Positions 6,702-13,484 of a stretch of 13,484 nt of DNA are shown piece by piece. The stretch covers positions 1 to 13,484 of the forward strand of contig CAIRWO010000209.1 in assembly GCA_903882345.1 (NCBI GenBank). Direction: 5' to 3'. Every line of letters begins with the position of its first letter. Within the stretch, counting starts at the first letter, position 1. The notes below the pieces were generated by a model. That model was not told the origin of the DNA. It did not search any database and was given only the letters and a program-made list of their open reading frames with translations. Made by a program: the position numbers and the translations under genes. Source of the DNA: Candidatus Omnitrophota bacterium. Its GTDB lineage: Bacteria > Omnitrophota > Gorgyraeia > Gygaellales > Profunditerraquicolaceae.

Positions 6702-8495
6702 ATGAATCGGTTAAAATTCGGAAATTGGAATTTGGGAATTATTTGTAATTTGGTATTTGTAATTTGGTGCTTAATTTCTGTCACGTCTCTCTTAGCCCAA
6801 GATAACGATATTGATTTTACTTTAGATGTCAATTCCGCCACAGTCAGCCTGCCGAAAATTTTTAAGCCCGATATTGATTTAAGCGGCCGGGGTTTGCACC
6901 GGTCAACAAGCTGGCCGCAGGGACTGGCTGCGCCGGAAGTTCTCGATGCCTGGCAAAAAGATTTAGGGTTCACGGGGGCATACCGTCTGCAGTATAACCT
7001 CTGGGAAATACACGAACGCGCCAAGGATAAGTTACAGCAGGACAAGCTGTTGGCTAGTTATGAAGACATAATGAAAAAGATTAGCGATGCCGGCGGCGTA
7101 GTCATTTTGGATATATTCGGCACGCCTGCCGGTTTAGGCAAAGCCCTGGATAAAAAAAGCCCACCGCTTGATTTAAGGGCATTTAAAGAATTGATAAAGG
7201 ACTACATCAGGGAACTCAGTTGCAATAAGAAATACAATATCTGGTATGAGGTCTGGACTGCTCCAGATCTGGACGATTTCTTTTTGGGCAGGAAACAGGA
7301 ATACCTGGCAATTTATCGCGCGGTTGCCGAAAGTATCATCGAACTTGAGGCGGAGACAAAGATCAATATCCCCGTCGGCGGCCCAGGCGTAAGCTGGTGG
7401 TTTCAAAACTGCGATTCAAACAGTATTATTACTCCGGAAAGGAGCCTGATCTACGATTTAATCAAATATTGTTACCGTTATCACCTGCCGCTGGATTTTA
7501 TCACCTGGCATGCCTATTCTACGGATCCCAAGGTAGAATTCGAAGTCACCCGTTATAACAAAACATCCGTGGCGCTGGTCAGGGACTGGCTTACTTATTT
7601 TAACTTTCAGGGGGATACACCGCTGATTATCGATGAATGGAACTATGACAGCGGAGCGAATTTGCTCCCCGCCAGGGCAGATAATGCTAATATTTGCGCC
7701 AGCTACATTCCGGCGCGCCTGAAGAATATGCAGGAGACAGGCCTTGATTACCAGCTTTTCTTTTCCCTTGAGGATTTTCAGAATAACCGGGAAAACGTCG
7801 AAAGAAATACGGGAATTTTTTCTTTTGACGCGGAGGCAGCGGAATATAAGGGCGGGGCGAAATCAATTTATAATGTTTTTAAAATGCTCTCTAGTTTGCG
7901 CAAGGATATGTTTACCCAGCCAAAAATAAACGATGATTTTACCGGCGCGATTGCCACAAAACAGGAAGATGCTATTACGATGCTTTTTTACAATTACATC
8001 GACCCGTATCTTTCCAGGAATTACCTCTCGCGTAATATCGCCATTCTTAATGACGCGGAGAGAAAAATATTGCTCGGATTGGTCAAGACGGAAAAAATCG
8101 AAAAGATAATTTCGCGCGAAATGGATGTCGTAAGTTTACGCGGAGCAAGCGGCAGGCTGAAAGCAATGTTAAAAAAGGCGCAGGAATTAAACGATAAGGC
8201 AAAATCCGCTAAATCATCTGTCCGTAAGGTAAACTTAAGCATTAAAAACTTAGAAGGAAGCTATATTTACCAAAGGTATGCCGTAGATTCTAATTGTAGC
8301 TTTAATTGCAGATTTGATCCGTTAGAGGAAAAAGAGATCAAGGGTCCTGATGTATATCAGGAAACACTTACGCTTTCTGCGTATTCGGTGCAAATGATAA
8401 TCCTGAAGAAAAAGCCGCCGGAAGAGTCGCCGCCGCCTGCCGAGCAACAGACGACTACTCAGCCGGAGAACAACGCTACGGAAGCGAAAAAGTAG
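6702..8495 (+). CDS. Secreted glycoside hydrolase family 39-like protein, possible non-canonical enzyme
   Basis: 597 aa. Residues 1-32 look like a signal peptide (hydrophobic ~11-31, likely cut near LLA|QD), so the product is probably exported. Residues ~60-400 resemble a GH39-type (beta/alpha)8 barrel: WYEVWTAPDLDDFF (181-194), DFITWHAYSTDP (265-276) and PLIIDEWNYDSG (307-318). The last corresponds to the nucleophile strand (Glu312). The acid/base motif, usually WNEP, reads WTAP (185-188), so that Glu is missing. A C-terminal domain follows (~410-570, with a Lys-rich helix ~455-505). The tail is Pro/Thr/Glu-rich (571-597). It sits 10 bp after ymdB with no Shine-Dalgarno. An AT-rich repeat overlaps its start. 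It interrupts an otherwise housekeeping cluster. Substrate unknown; it could also be a carbohydrate-binding or structural protein. Confidence 0.62.
   Translation: MNRLKFGNWNLGIICNLVFVIWCLISVTSLLAQDNDIDFTLDVNSATVSLPKIFKPDIDLSGRGLHRSTSWPQGLAAPEVLDAWQKDLGFTGAYRLQYNLWEIHERAKDKLQQDKLLASYEDIMKKISDAGGVVILDIFGTPAGLGKALDKKSPPLDLRAFKELIKDYIRELSCNKKYNIWYEVWTAPDLDDFFLGRKQEYLAIYRAVAESIIELEAETKINIPVGGPGVSWWFQNCDSNSIITPERSLIYDLIKYCYRYHLPLDFITWHAYSTDPKVEFEVTRYNKTSVALVRDWLTYFNFQGDTPLIIDEWNYDSGANLLPARADNANICASYIPARLKNMQETGLDYQLFFSLEDFQNNRENVERNTGIFSFDAEAAEYKGGAKSIYNVFKMLSSLRKDMFTQPKINDDFTGAIATKQEDAITMLFYNYIDPYLSRNYLSRNIAILNDAERKILLGLVKTEKIEKIISREMDVVSLRGASGRLKAMLKKAQELNDKAKSAKSSVRKVNLSIKNLEGSYIYQRYAVDSNCSFNCRFDPLEEKEIKGPDVYQETLTLSAYSVQMIILKKKPPEESPPPAEQQTTTQPENNATEAKK
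6721..6768 (+). repeat. AT-rich tandem repeat at the start of the GH39-like gene
   Basis: ATTTGTAATTTGGT occurs twice in perfect tandem (6741-6754 and 6755-6768). It is preceded by degenerate GGAATTTGG-type units from 6721. The two exact copies encode residues 14 to ~22 of the signal peptide's hydrophobic core. Such AAATTTGG-like units look like short dispersed repeats rather than ordinary coding sequence. Confidence 0.7.
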
Positions 8496-8503
8496 AGCCT
8501 TAA

Positions 8504-9766
8504 ATGTTAGAAGACACAAAGGACCTTTTTACGGGAACAGCGGATAAAGCAAAAACCAGGCACGTTTATAGTGTATCCGAAATAACCCGGGATATAAAGC
8601 TGATCCTGGAAAATACCTTTGGCGAAATCTGGGTAGAAGGAGAAATTTCTAATTTTAAGGCCGCTACTTCCGGGCACTTTTATTTTACTTTAAAAGACGA
8701 GGCTACGGTAATCGCCGCGGCAATGTTCGCCAGGGCGAACCGCGACGTAAAATTTAAGATCGAAGACGGCCTGAAGACAATCTGTTTCGGCAGGGTCGAA
8801 GTTTACGGGCCGCGCGGGCAATATCAGATAATCGTCGAAAAAATCGAGCCAAAGGGCGTAGGGGCCCAGCAGCTTGCCTTTGAACAACTTAAAAACAGAC
8901 TATTTAAGGAAGGCTTATTTTCTGCCGAACATAAAAAGCCCCTGCCGCTTTTGCCTTTTTCTGTCGGGATTGTCACCTCAAGCGCCGGGGCGGCAGTAAG
9001 GGATATACTACAGATACTTAAGAGGGGTGCCTCTTGCGTAAATTTAATAATCCGCTCGGTCAGGGTGCAGGGGGAAGGCGCAGCCGGAGAAATTGCCGCG
9101 GCGGTGGAAGATTTTAATCAGTTCAAAAGAGTCGGCGCGATTATCGTCTGCCGCGGCGGCGGCAGCACAGAAGACCTCTGGGCGTTTAATGAAGAGATAG
9201 TTGTCCGGGCAATATACAATTCGGCGATACCCGTGATTTCTGCGGTAGGCCATCAGATAAATATTACGCTTTCCGATCTCGTAGCCGATGCCTTTGTGGA
9301 AACCCCCTCGGCCGCAGCCAAGATCATCGTGGACAAAAAAAATTCCCTACTTTCTGAATTGGATAGTTGTCGCTATGAGATAAATGCGTCTGCCTCAGGG
9401 GTTATCCATCGTCTAGGCAGCGATCTCGCGGCCCTGCGGCAGATGCTCAAGAGCCCCCTAGACCGGCTTCTGGAAAAACAACAACTGCTCGATGAAATAA
9501 GCAACAGCCTGTTTTTAAATATGAAACATTACCTGGAGATAACCCGGCAGAGGGCAGGCAGTTTAACGCAGCGGTTGGATGCGCTGAGCCCCTTGTCGAT
9601 ATTGTCCCGTGGTTATAGTTTAAGCATGCTTATGCCGGATGAGGAAGTTGTCAAGGACGCATCGAAGCTGAAGGTCGGGGACGTTATAAAGACCGTATTG
9701 GCTAGGGGAAGCTTTTTAGGTTCTGTTCAGGAGGTAACCCAGAATGAAAGAAAAACAGACGTTTGA
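8504..9766 (+). CDS. xseA: Exodeoxyribonuclease VII large subunit
   Basis: Together with XseB it degrades single-stranded DNA to acid-soluble oligonucleotides in DNA repair. 420 aa (E. coli 456). The N-terminal OB-fold runs ~20-115 (VYSVSEITRDIKLILEN, WVEGEISNFK, SGHFYFTLKD). The catalytic domain has SVGIVTSSAGAAVRDIL (Asp167) and CRGGGSTEDLWAFNEE (Arg217). The motif written VGHETDVTIADFVAD in E. coli reads VGHQINITLSDLVAD here. His250 is kept, but the aspartate at the E. coli D241 position is Asn253. ETPSAAAKII follows, then a coiled-coil region (~275-360) that contacts XseB, and the C-terminal LSPLSILSRGYSL motif. ATG 8504 is 8 bp after the previous stop; its ribosome site is weak. The 3' end overlaps xseB by 23 bp. 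Confidence 0.95.
   Translation: MLEDTKDLFTGTADKAKTRHVYSVSEITRDIKLILENTFGEIWVEGEISNFKAATSGHFYFTLKDEATVIAAAMFARANRDVKFKIEDGLKTICFGRVEVYGPRGQYQIIVEKIEPKGVGAQQLAFEQLKNRLFKEGLFSAEHKKPLPLLPFSVGIVTSSAGAAVRDILQILKRGASCVNLIIRSVRVQGEGAAGEIAAAVEDFNQFKRVGAIIVCRGGGSTEDLWAFNEEIVVRAIYNSAIPVISAVGHQINITLSDLVADAFVETPSAAAKIIVDKKNSLLSELDSCRYEINASASGVIHRLGSDLAALRQMLKSPLDRLLEKQQLLDEISNSLFLNMKHYLEITRQRAGSLTQRLDALSPLSILSRGYSLSMLMPDEEVVKDASKLKVGDVIKTVLARGSFLGSVQEVTQNERKTDV
9729..9737 (+). promoter_or_regulatory. Strong Shine-Dalgarno for xseB inside xseA
   Basis: AGGAGGTAA lies 6 bases before the xseB ATG at 9744, inside the last codons of xseA. It is among the best ribosome sites in the window and would favour the small subunit, which is used in several copies per large subunit in the known enzyme. 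Confidence 0.7.
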
Positions 9767-9983
9767 GGATGACTTTAAGCGGTTACAGAAGATTGTCGAG
9801 GAGCTGGCCGGCGGCAGGCTGACCTTAGGGGAGTCGCTGAAGAAATACGAAGAAGGTATCCGCCTGGCGCAGAGTTGTTCAAGCCTGCTCAGCGATGCTC
9901 AGCGTAAGGTTGAATTATTGATGAAAAAAGACGGGAAATACGCGCTGGATAAATTTGATGATTCTCCGCAGGAAGAGAAATAA
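9744..9983 (+). CDS. xseB: Exodeoxyribonuclease VII small subunit
   Basis: 79 aa, the usual length. The family pattern is complete: FEDDFKRLQKIVEELAGGRLTLGESLKKYEEGIRLAQSC, two helices that bind the coiled coil of XseA. The rest is a short acidic/basic tail (DKFDDSPQEEK). It overlaps xseA by 23 bp with its own AGGAGG, and its TAA shares one base with the dxs ATG (TAATG). In many bacteria ispA follows xseB; here dxs does. Confidence 0.95.
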   Translation: MKEKQTFEDDFKRLQKIVEELAGGRLTLGESLKKYEEGIRLAQSCSSLLSDAQRKVELLMKKDGKYALDKFDDSPQEEK

Positions 9984-11851
9984 TGTTATTGGATTCCGTT
10001 AATTCGCCCCAGGATTTAAAGAAGCTGAGCATTGAACAGCTTCCTGTTCTTGCCTCTGAGATCAGGCAAAGGATGGTTGAGGTGGTTTCTCGAACCGGAG
10101 GCCATCTTGCTTCCAGCTTGGGCGCAGTTGAACTTTCCATTGCCTTGCATTATTGCCTGGATACGCCCAGGGATAAGATAGTCTGGGATGTAGGGCATCA
10201 AACCTACGCGCATAAGATGCTTACCGGCAGGAATAAAGATTTTTCCTGTATCCGTCGATATGGCGGATTAAGCGGCTTTCCTTCTAAGAACGAATCCCCC
10301 TATGATGTTTTTACTACCGGCCATAGCTCAACAGCAGTTTCGTTGGCTTTAGGCCTTGCCTGCTCCCCGGACCGCCTTTCCGCAGAACAGTATTTTAAGG
10401 TCGCTGCCGTGATCGGCGACGGTTCGTTAAGCGGAGGATTGTGCTTTGAAGGGCTAAATAATGCCGGACATTTAAAAAAAGACCTTTTAGTTGTTCTAAA
10501 TACCAACGAGTTAAGTATTTCTCCTAACGCCGGCGCGCTGAGTATTTACCTTAATAAGCTGATCTCCTTGCCGGTTTATAACCGCTTCCGGGATTCTTTG
10601 GAGACGTTTGTGAAATCCCGCGTGCCCAAAGGCAGCCGGTTAGTGAAAATCGCCAATAAGTTTGAAGAGGGGCTTAAGGGTTTATTTATCCCCGGTATGC
10701 TATTTGAGGAGCTCGGCTTTCGTTATTTCGGTCCGCTGGACGGCCACAATTTAAACCTTTTGATTCAGACGCTAAAAAATATATCGGCAATTAAGGGCCC
10801 GCTACTACTGCATATCGTTACCAAGAAAGGAAAAGGTTATGCTCCGGCGGAGAAAGATCCTGTAAGGTTTCACAGCGCAGGCCCTTTTGATATAAAAACC
10901 GGCGATGCCATTAAAAAAGAAGGCCCGGTGAGCCCGACTTACACACAAGTCTTCGGTAATAAAATCGCAGAGCTGGCAGGAGAGGATAAAAATATTGTCG
11001 CCATAACCGCTGCCATGCCCGAAGGCACGGGGCTGGATAAATTCCGTAGCCTATTTCCGCAGAGGTTCTTTGATGTGGGCATTGCCGAAGGACACGCCGT
11101 ATGTTTTGCCGCCGGCCTTGCCAAAAAAGGCCTTAAGCCGGTGGTGGCGATATACTCAACTTTTTTACAGCGGGCCTATGATCAAATCATGGAAGCTGTG
11201 GCGCTGCAGGAACTGGGAGTGGTTTTTGCCATTGACCGCGCGGGCATTGTCGGCGAAGACGGGCCTACGCATCAGGGAGTCTTTGATATCGCCTATTTAA
11301 GAAGCATCCCCAACCTTATTCTGATGGCGCCTAAAGACAGTGCGGAATTGGAAGCAATGCTTGAGTTTGCCGTTAAATCGGATAGGCCGGTGGCAATCCG
11401 TTATCCTAAAGACCGGACACCAAATGCCGGACAGCAAACACCGGACAGCAAAATCGAACTAGGCCGGGCAGAAGTTTTAAGGCAAGGCAGAGACTTTGCC
11501 TTGATTGCCTTAGGAAGCATGGTGATGCCTGCGTTTCAGGCAGTCGAACAATTGGAGGCAGAAGGTTTAACCGGGACTTTAATCAACGCGCGTTTTGTAA
11601 AGCCTTTGGATAGCCGTATCTTGGAAGAAACTGCCGGAAAGGCAAAATTCATTTTTACCGTTGAGGATGGTATTCAAGAAGGCGGGTTGGGGACCGCGGT
11701 AACTGAACTTTTAAATCGGGAAATTGTGAGGATCGGCGTGCCTGATGAATTTGTGCCTTGCGGCAGGAGAGATATCCTCCTTGATAAATACGGATTGACT
11801 CCCGGCGGCATAGCCGGTAAAATCAAATCCGTTATTAAGGCAAGGGTATAA
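9983..11851 (+). CDS. dxs: 1-deoxy-D-xylulose-5-phosphate synthase
   Basis: The TPP enzyme that condenses pyruvate with glyceraldehyde-3-phosphate, the entry step of the MEP isoprenoid (and TPP/pyridoxal precursor) pathway. 622 aa, full length. The N-terminal TPP domain has SRTGGHLASSLGAVEL (His41), WDVGHQTYAHKMLTGR, SGFPSKNES, GDGSLSGGLCFEGLNNAG (GDG at 145-147) and LNTNELSISPNAGAL (Mg ligand Asn175; relatives usually read NDN). The Pyr domain has FDVGIAEGHAVCFAAG (Glu369) and IDRAGIVGEDGPTHQGVFDIAYLR. The C-terminal transketolase domain contains NARFVKPLD. A 14-bp tandem repeat lies in the linker at residues ~477-491. It starts on the last base of the xseB stop. No ispA lies between. Confidence 0.97.
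   Translation: MLLDSVNSPQDLKKLSIEQLPVLASEIRQRMVEVVSRTGGHLASSLGAVELSIALHYCLDTPRDKIVWDVGHQTYAHKMLTGRNKDFSCIRRYGGLSGFPSKNESPYDVFTTGHSSTAVSLALGLACSPDRLSAEQYFKVAAVIGDGSLSGGLCFEGLNNAGHLKKDLLVVLNTNELSISPNAGALSIYLNKLISLPVYNRFRDSLETFVKSRVPKGSRLVKIANKFEEGLKGLFIPGMLFEELGFRYFGPLDGHNLNLLIQTLKNISAIKGPLLLHIVTKKGKGYAPAEKDPVRFHSAGPFDIKTGDAIKKEGPVSPTYTQVFGNKIAELAGEDKNIVAITAAMPEGTGLDKFRSLFPQRFFDVGIAEGHAVCFAAGLAKKGLKPVVAIYSTFLQRAYDQIMEAVALQELGVVFAIDRAGIVGEDGPTHQGVFDIAYLRSIPNLILMAPKDSAELEAMLEFAVKSDRPVAIRYPKDRTPNAGQQTPDSKIELGRAEVLRQGRDFALIALGSMVMPAFQAVEQLEAEGLTGTLINARFVKPLDSRILEETAGKAKFIFTVEDGIQEGGLGTAVTELLNREIVRIGVPDEFVPCGRRDILLDKYGLTPGGIAGKIKSVIKARV
11413..11454 (+). repeat. Three tandem 14-bp units inside dxs
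   Basis: The units are CCGGACACCAAATG, CCGGACAGCAAACA and CCGGACAGCAAAAT at 11413, 11427 and 11441; the first 12 bases differ at one site only. The 14-bp period is not a codon multiple, but three copies total 42 bp and keep the frame. They encode the non-conserved linker after RYPK. Confidence 0.75.
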
Positions 11852-11861
11852 CTAAATACAT

Positions 11862-12065
11862 ATGGCAAAGATAGCGATAGATAAAGAAAAATGCAAAGGC
11901 TGCCTTTTGTGCGTCAGTTTCTGCTCGAAGGCGCTGATTAAAAGCAACAAGGCTTTAAACAAAAAAGGTTTTGCCTGCGTGGAATTTATAGACAACGGAG
12001 AATGCCTGGGCTGTAAGGTATGCGCGGTTATTTGTCCGGAATGTTGTATAGAGATATATAAGTAA
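11862..12065 (+). CDS. Ferredoxin-type delta subunit of 2-oxoacid:ferredoxin oxidoreductase
   Basis: 67 aa with two [4Fe-4S] motifs: CKGCLLCVSFC (Cys 11, 14, 17, 21) and CLGCKVCAVICP (Cys 48, 51, 54, 58), ending CCIEIYK. The length and the C-terminal CPxC.IEIYK pattern fit the KorD/VorC-type small subunit. That subunit carries electrons from the TPP site to free ferredoxin. The next genes encode the alpha and TPP-binding subunits of that complex, which supports the role. It starts 10 bp after dxs with a weak ribosome site. The first motif is followed by Ser rather than the common Pro, which is minor. Confidence 0.88.
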   Translation: MAKIAIDKEKCKGCLLCVSFCSKALIKSNKALNKKGFACVEFIDNGECLGCKVCAVICPECCIEIYK

Positions 12066-12092
12066 GTCAAAACCAAAAAGCCAAAATTCAAG

Positions 12093-13157
12093 ATGACAAA
12101 AACCAAGATTTTAATCTCTGGAAACGAAGCGATGGCCGAAGGCGCAATTCAAGCAGGGTGCCGGTTTTACGCCGGATACCCGATTACTCCGCAGAACGAA
12201 TTGACTGCCTATATGTCGGAAAACATGCTTAAGGCAGGCGGAGTTTTTATCCAGGCAGAGTCAGAACTGGCAGCAATAAGCATGGTTTACGGGGCAGCGG
12301 CTTGCGGAGTAAGGGCAATGACTTCTTCTTCCAGTCCCGGGATAAGCCTAAAACAAGAAGGGATTTCTTATATTGCGGGAGCCCAGCTTCCCGCGGTAAT
12401 CGTTAACGTTATGCGCGGCGGGCCGGGTTTAGGAAACATCGCCCCTTCCCAGTCGGATTATTTTCAAGCGGTAAAAGGCGGCGGCCACGGCGATTACCAT
12501 TGTTTTGTCCTTGCCCCGGCTTACGTACAGGAAGCCTATGAGCTTATGCGCCTGGCGTTTGACTTGGCGGATAAGTACAGGAATCCGGTGATTATCCTCG
12601 GCGACGGAATTTTGGGGCAGATGATGGAACCGCTAGAGATCAAAGAGCAAAAATCAAAAATAAAAAATTATGGAAAGCCCTGGGCGCTTACAGGATGTAA
12701 GGGCAGGGCGGCTAATATCGTAAAGTCTTTTTATATGGCAGAAGGAGACCTGGAAAAATTCAACATCATTTTACAGAAGAAATACAAAACGATCAGGGAA
12801 AAGGAGCAGCGTTATGAAACCTTATTTTTGGATGACGCAAAAATTGTCTTGGTCGCTTACGGGACAATGGCAAGAATAGCCACCAGCGCTGTCCGGGCAT
12901 TGCGGCAGAAAGGTAAAAAAGCCGGATTAATCCGGCCGATTTCCCTTTGGCCATTTCCGGAAAAAATATTCCGGCAGTTGGCAGAGAAGAGAAAAAACCT
13001 AAAATTACTAGTGGCGGAAATGTCTTACGGCCAAATGGTGGAGGATGTAAAGCTGGCTGTTAACTGCAGGCTCCCTGTTGAGCTTATCGGCAGGGGAGGC
13101 GGCGGTATCCCTTCGGAAGAAGAGATCATAAAAAAAGCAGTCCGCTTACTGAGTTGA
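12093..13157 (+). CDS. vorB: 2-oxoacid:ferredoxin oxidoreductase alpha subunit (VorB/KorA type)
   Basis: 354 aa. The N-terminal pyruvate-ferredoxin oxidoreductase-type domain has GNEAMAEGAIQAGCRFYAG then YPITPQNELTAYM, QAESELAAISMVYGAAACG, TSSSSPGISLKQEG and NVMRGGPGLGNIAPSQSDY. A linker follows at ~180-200. The C-terminal transketolase-like domain has VLVAYGTMARIA and KAGLIRPISLWPFPE, ending GRGGGGIPSEEEI. The complex oxidatively decarboxylates a 2-oxoacid to the acyl-CoA with ferredoxin. Motifs favour the VorB/KorA group over pyruvate enzymes, but the substrate (2-oxoisovalerate, 2-oxoglutarate or other) cannot be fixed from sequence alone. It starts 27 bp after the ferredoxin subunit across an A/C-rich stretch without a Shine-Dalgarno. 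A low-complexity A-rich stretch encodes part of the linker (12637-12671). Confidence 0.9.
   Translation: MTKTKILISGNEAMAEGAIQAGCRFYAGYPITPQNELTAYMSENMLKAGGVFIQAESELAAISMVYGAAACGVRAMTSSSSPGISLKQEGISYIAGAQLPAVIVNVMRGGPGLGNIAPSQSDYFQAVKGGGHGDYHCFVLAPAYVQEAYELMRLAFDLADKYRNPVIILGDGILGQMMEPLEIKEQKSKIKNYGKPWALTGCKGRAANIVKSFYMAEGDLEKFNIILQKKYKTIREKEQRYETLFLDDAKIVLVAYGTMARIATSAVRALRQKGKKAGLIRPISLWPFPEKIFRQLAEKRKNLKLLVAEMSYGQMVEDVKLAVNCRLPVELIGRGGGGIPSEEEIIKKAVRLLS
12637..12671 (+). repeat. A-rich low-complexity stretch in the vorB linker
   Basis: Degenerate CAAAAA/TAAAAA units encode EIKEQKSKIKNY between the two folded domains of the alpha subunit. The stretch stands out from the surrounding codon use and resembles short AT-rich repeat debris captured in a tolerant linker. 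Confidence 0.4.
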
Positions 13158-13162
13158 GAGAC

Positions 13163-13484
13163 ATGGAGAAGATGTTTAACCGTCCTGAATCATTGCGGAA
13201 TATTCCCACGCATTATTGCCCGGGCTGCGGCCACGGTATAGCACATCGGCTGGTAGCCGAAGCAGTGGATGAATTAGGCATCAGGGAAAAAGTCATCGGG
13301 GTGGCACCCGTGGGCTGCGCAGTGGTGGCTTATAATTACTGGAATTTTGACTGCTCGGAAGCCGCGCACGGCAGGGCGCTGGCCGTGGCAACGGCGATAA
13401 AACGGGTAAGGCCGGAGAATATCGTTTTTACCTATCAGGGCGACGGTGATTTGGCGGCGATCGGCACCAATGAAACCATACACG
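13163..13484 (+). CDS. 2-oxoacid:ferredoxin oxidoreductase TPP-binding beta subunit, 5' part (cut by window end)
   Basis: The frame is open from ATG 13163 to the window edge (107 codons) and lacks a stop only because the window ends. The N-terminus MEKMFNRPESLRNIPTHYCPGCGHGI carries the family CPGCGHG motif. It continues with PVGCAVVAYNYWNFD, then HGRALAVATAIK, then the TPP/Mg signature YQGDGDLAAIGTNE. It pairs with the preceding alpha subunit, starting 5 bp after its stop with a GAGAG ribosome site. The order small subunit-alpha-beta fits KOR/VOR operons; a gamma subunit would be expected beyond the window. Confidence 0.92.
   Translation, partial: MEKMFNRPESLRNIPTHYCPGCGHGIAHRLVAEAVDELGIREKVIGVAPVGCAVVAYNYWNFDCSEAAHGRALAVATAIKRVRPENIVFTYQGDGDLAAIGTNETIH

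Noticed and set aside
7744..7929. Short plus-strand open frame inside the GH39-like gene
   Set aside because: It is out of frame with the long protein, has no ribosome site, and shows only shadow composition.
1..13484. CRISPR arrays, tRNA/rRNA genes, insertion sequences, prophage or defence modules
   Set aside because: Read through both strands: no regularly spaced repeats, no cloverleaf or rRNA sequence, no transposase or integrase motifs, and no terminal inverted repeats were found.

Overview
The window is a dense, single-strand bacterial chromosome segment. Every gene I can support lies on the + strand, mostly with 1-23 bp overlaps or very short gaps. It carries conserved housekeeping genes, a methylene-THF-reductase-type MetV protein and a ferredoxin-dependent 2-oxoacid oxidoreductase. 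This points to an anaerobic, Gram-negative-type bacterium from a little-cultured lineage. From the gene order and the short AT-rich repeats near some gene starts, I would guess Candidatus Omnitrophota (OP3) or a relative. That assignment is inference, not proof.

Layout. Positions 1-1113 are the 3' part of pheT. The only gap over 200 bp (1114-1337) is filled by a sigma70-like promoter and a 6S RNA gene (ssrS). Next comes a tightly coupled set: rarA, a stand-alone metV-like protein, a NifU/IscU-type Fe-S scaffold and 5-formyl-THF cyclo-ligase (fau/ygfA). After a 105-bp leader with a hairpin and a strong Shine-Dalgarno come rny (RNase Y) and ymdB (metallophosphoesterase). A secreted GH39-like protein of uncertain activity follows, then xseA, xseB and dxs. 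The last block is a 2Fe4S-type ferredoxin subunit, the alpha subunit and the cut-off TPP-binding subunit of a 2-oxoacid:ferredoxin oxidoreductase (VOR/KOR type).

How the parts fit. 6S RNA and RNase Y/YmdB belong to RNA-level control. RarA and exonuclease VII belong to DNA maintenance. MetV and Fau both act on folate one-carbon units, with the Fe-S scaffold between them. Dxs starts isoprenoid synthesis from pyruvate and glyceraldehyde-3-phosphate. The oxidoreductase handles 2-oxoacids with ferredoxin.

I see no new defence or mobile system. The points most worth a second look are: the 6S RNA abutting rarA, with fau in the same cluster; an exonuclease VII large subunit with Asn in place of an expected catalytic Asp; a GH39-like protein whose acid/base motif reads WTAP instead of WNEP; a signal peptide whose hydrophobic core is written by a 14-bp tandem repeat; a three-copy 14-bp tandem repeat inside dxs; and an orphan metV next to a scaffold gene without its usual cysteine desulfurase.
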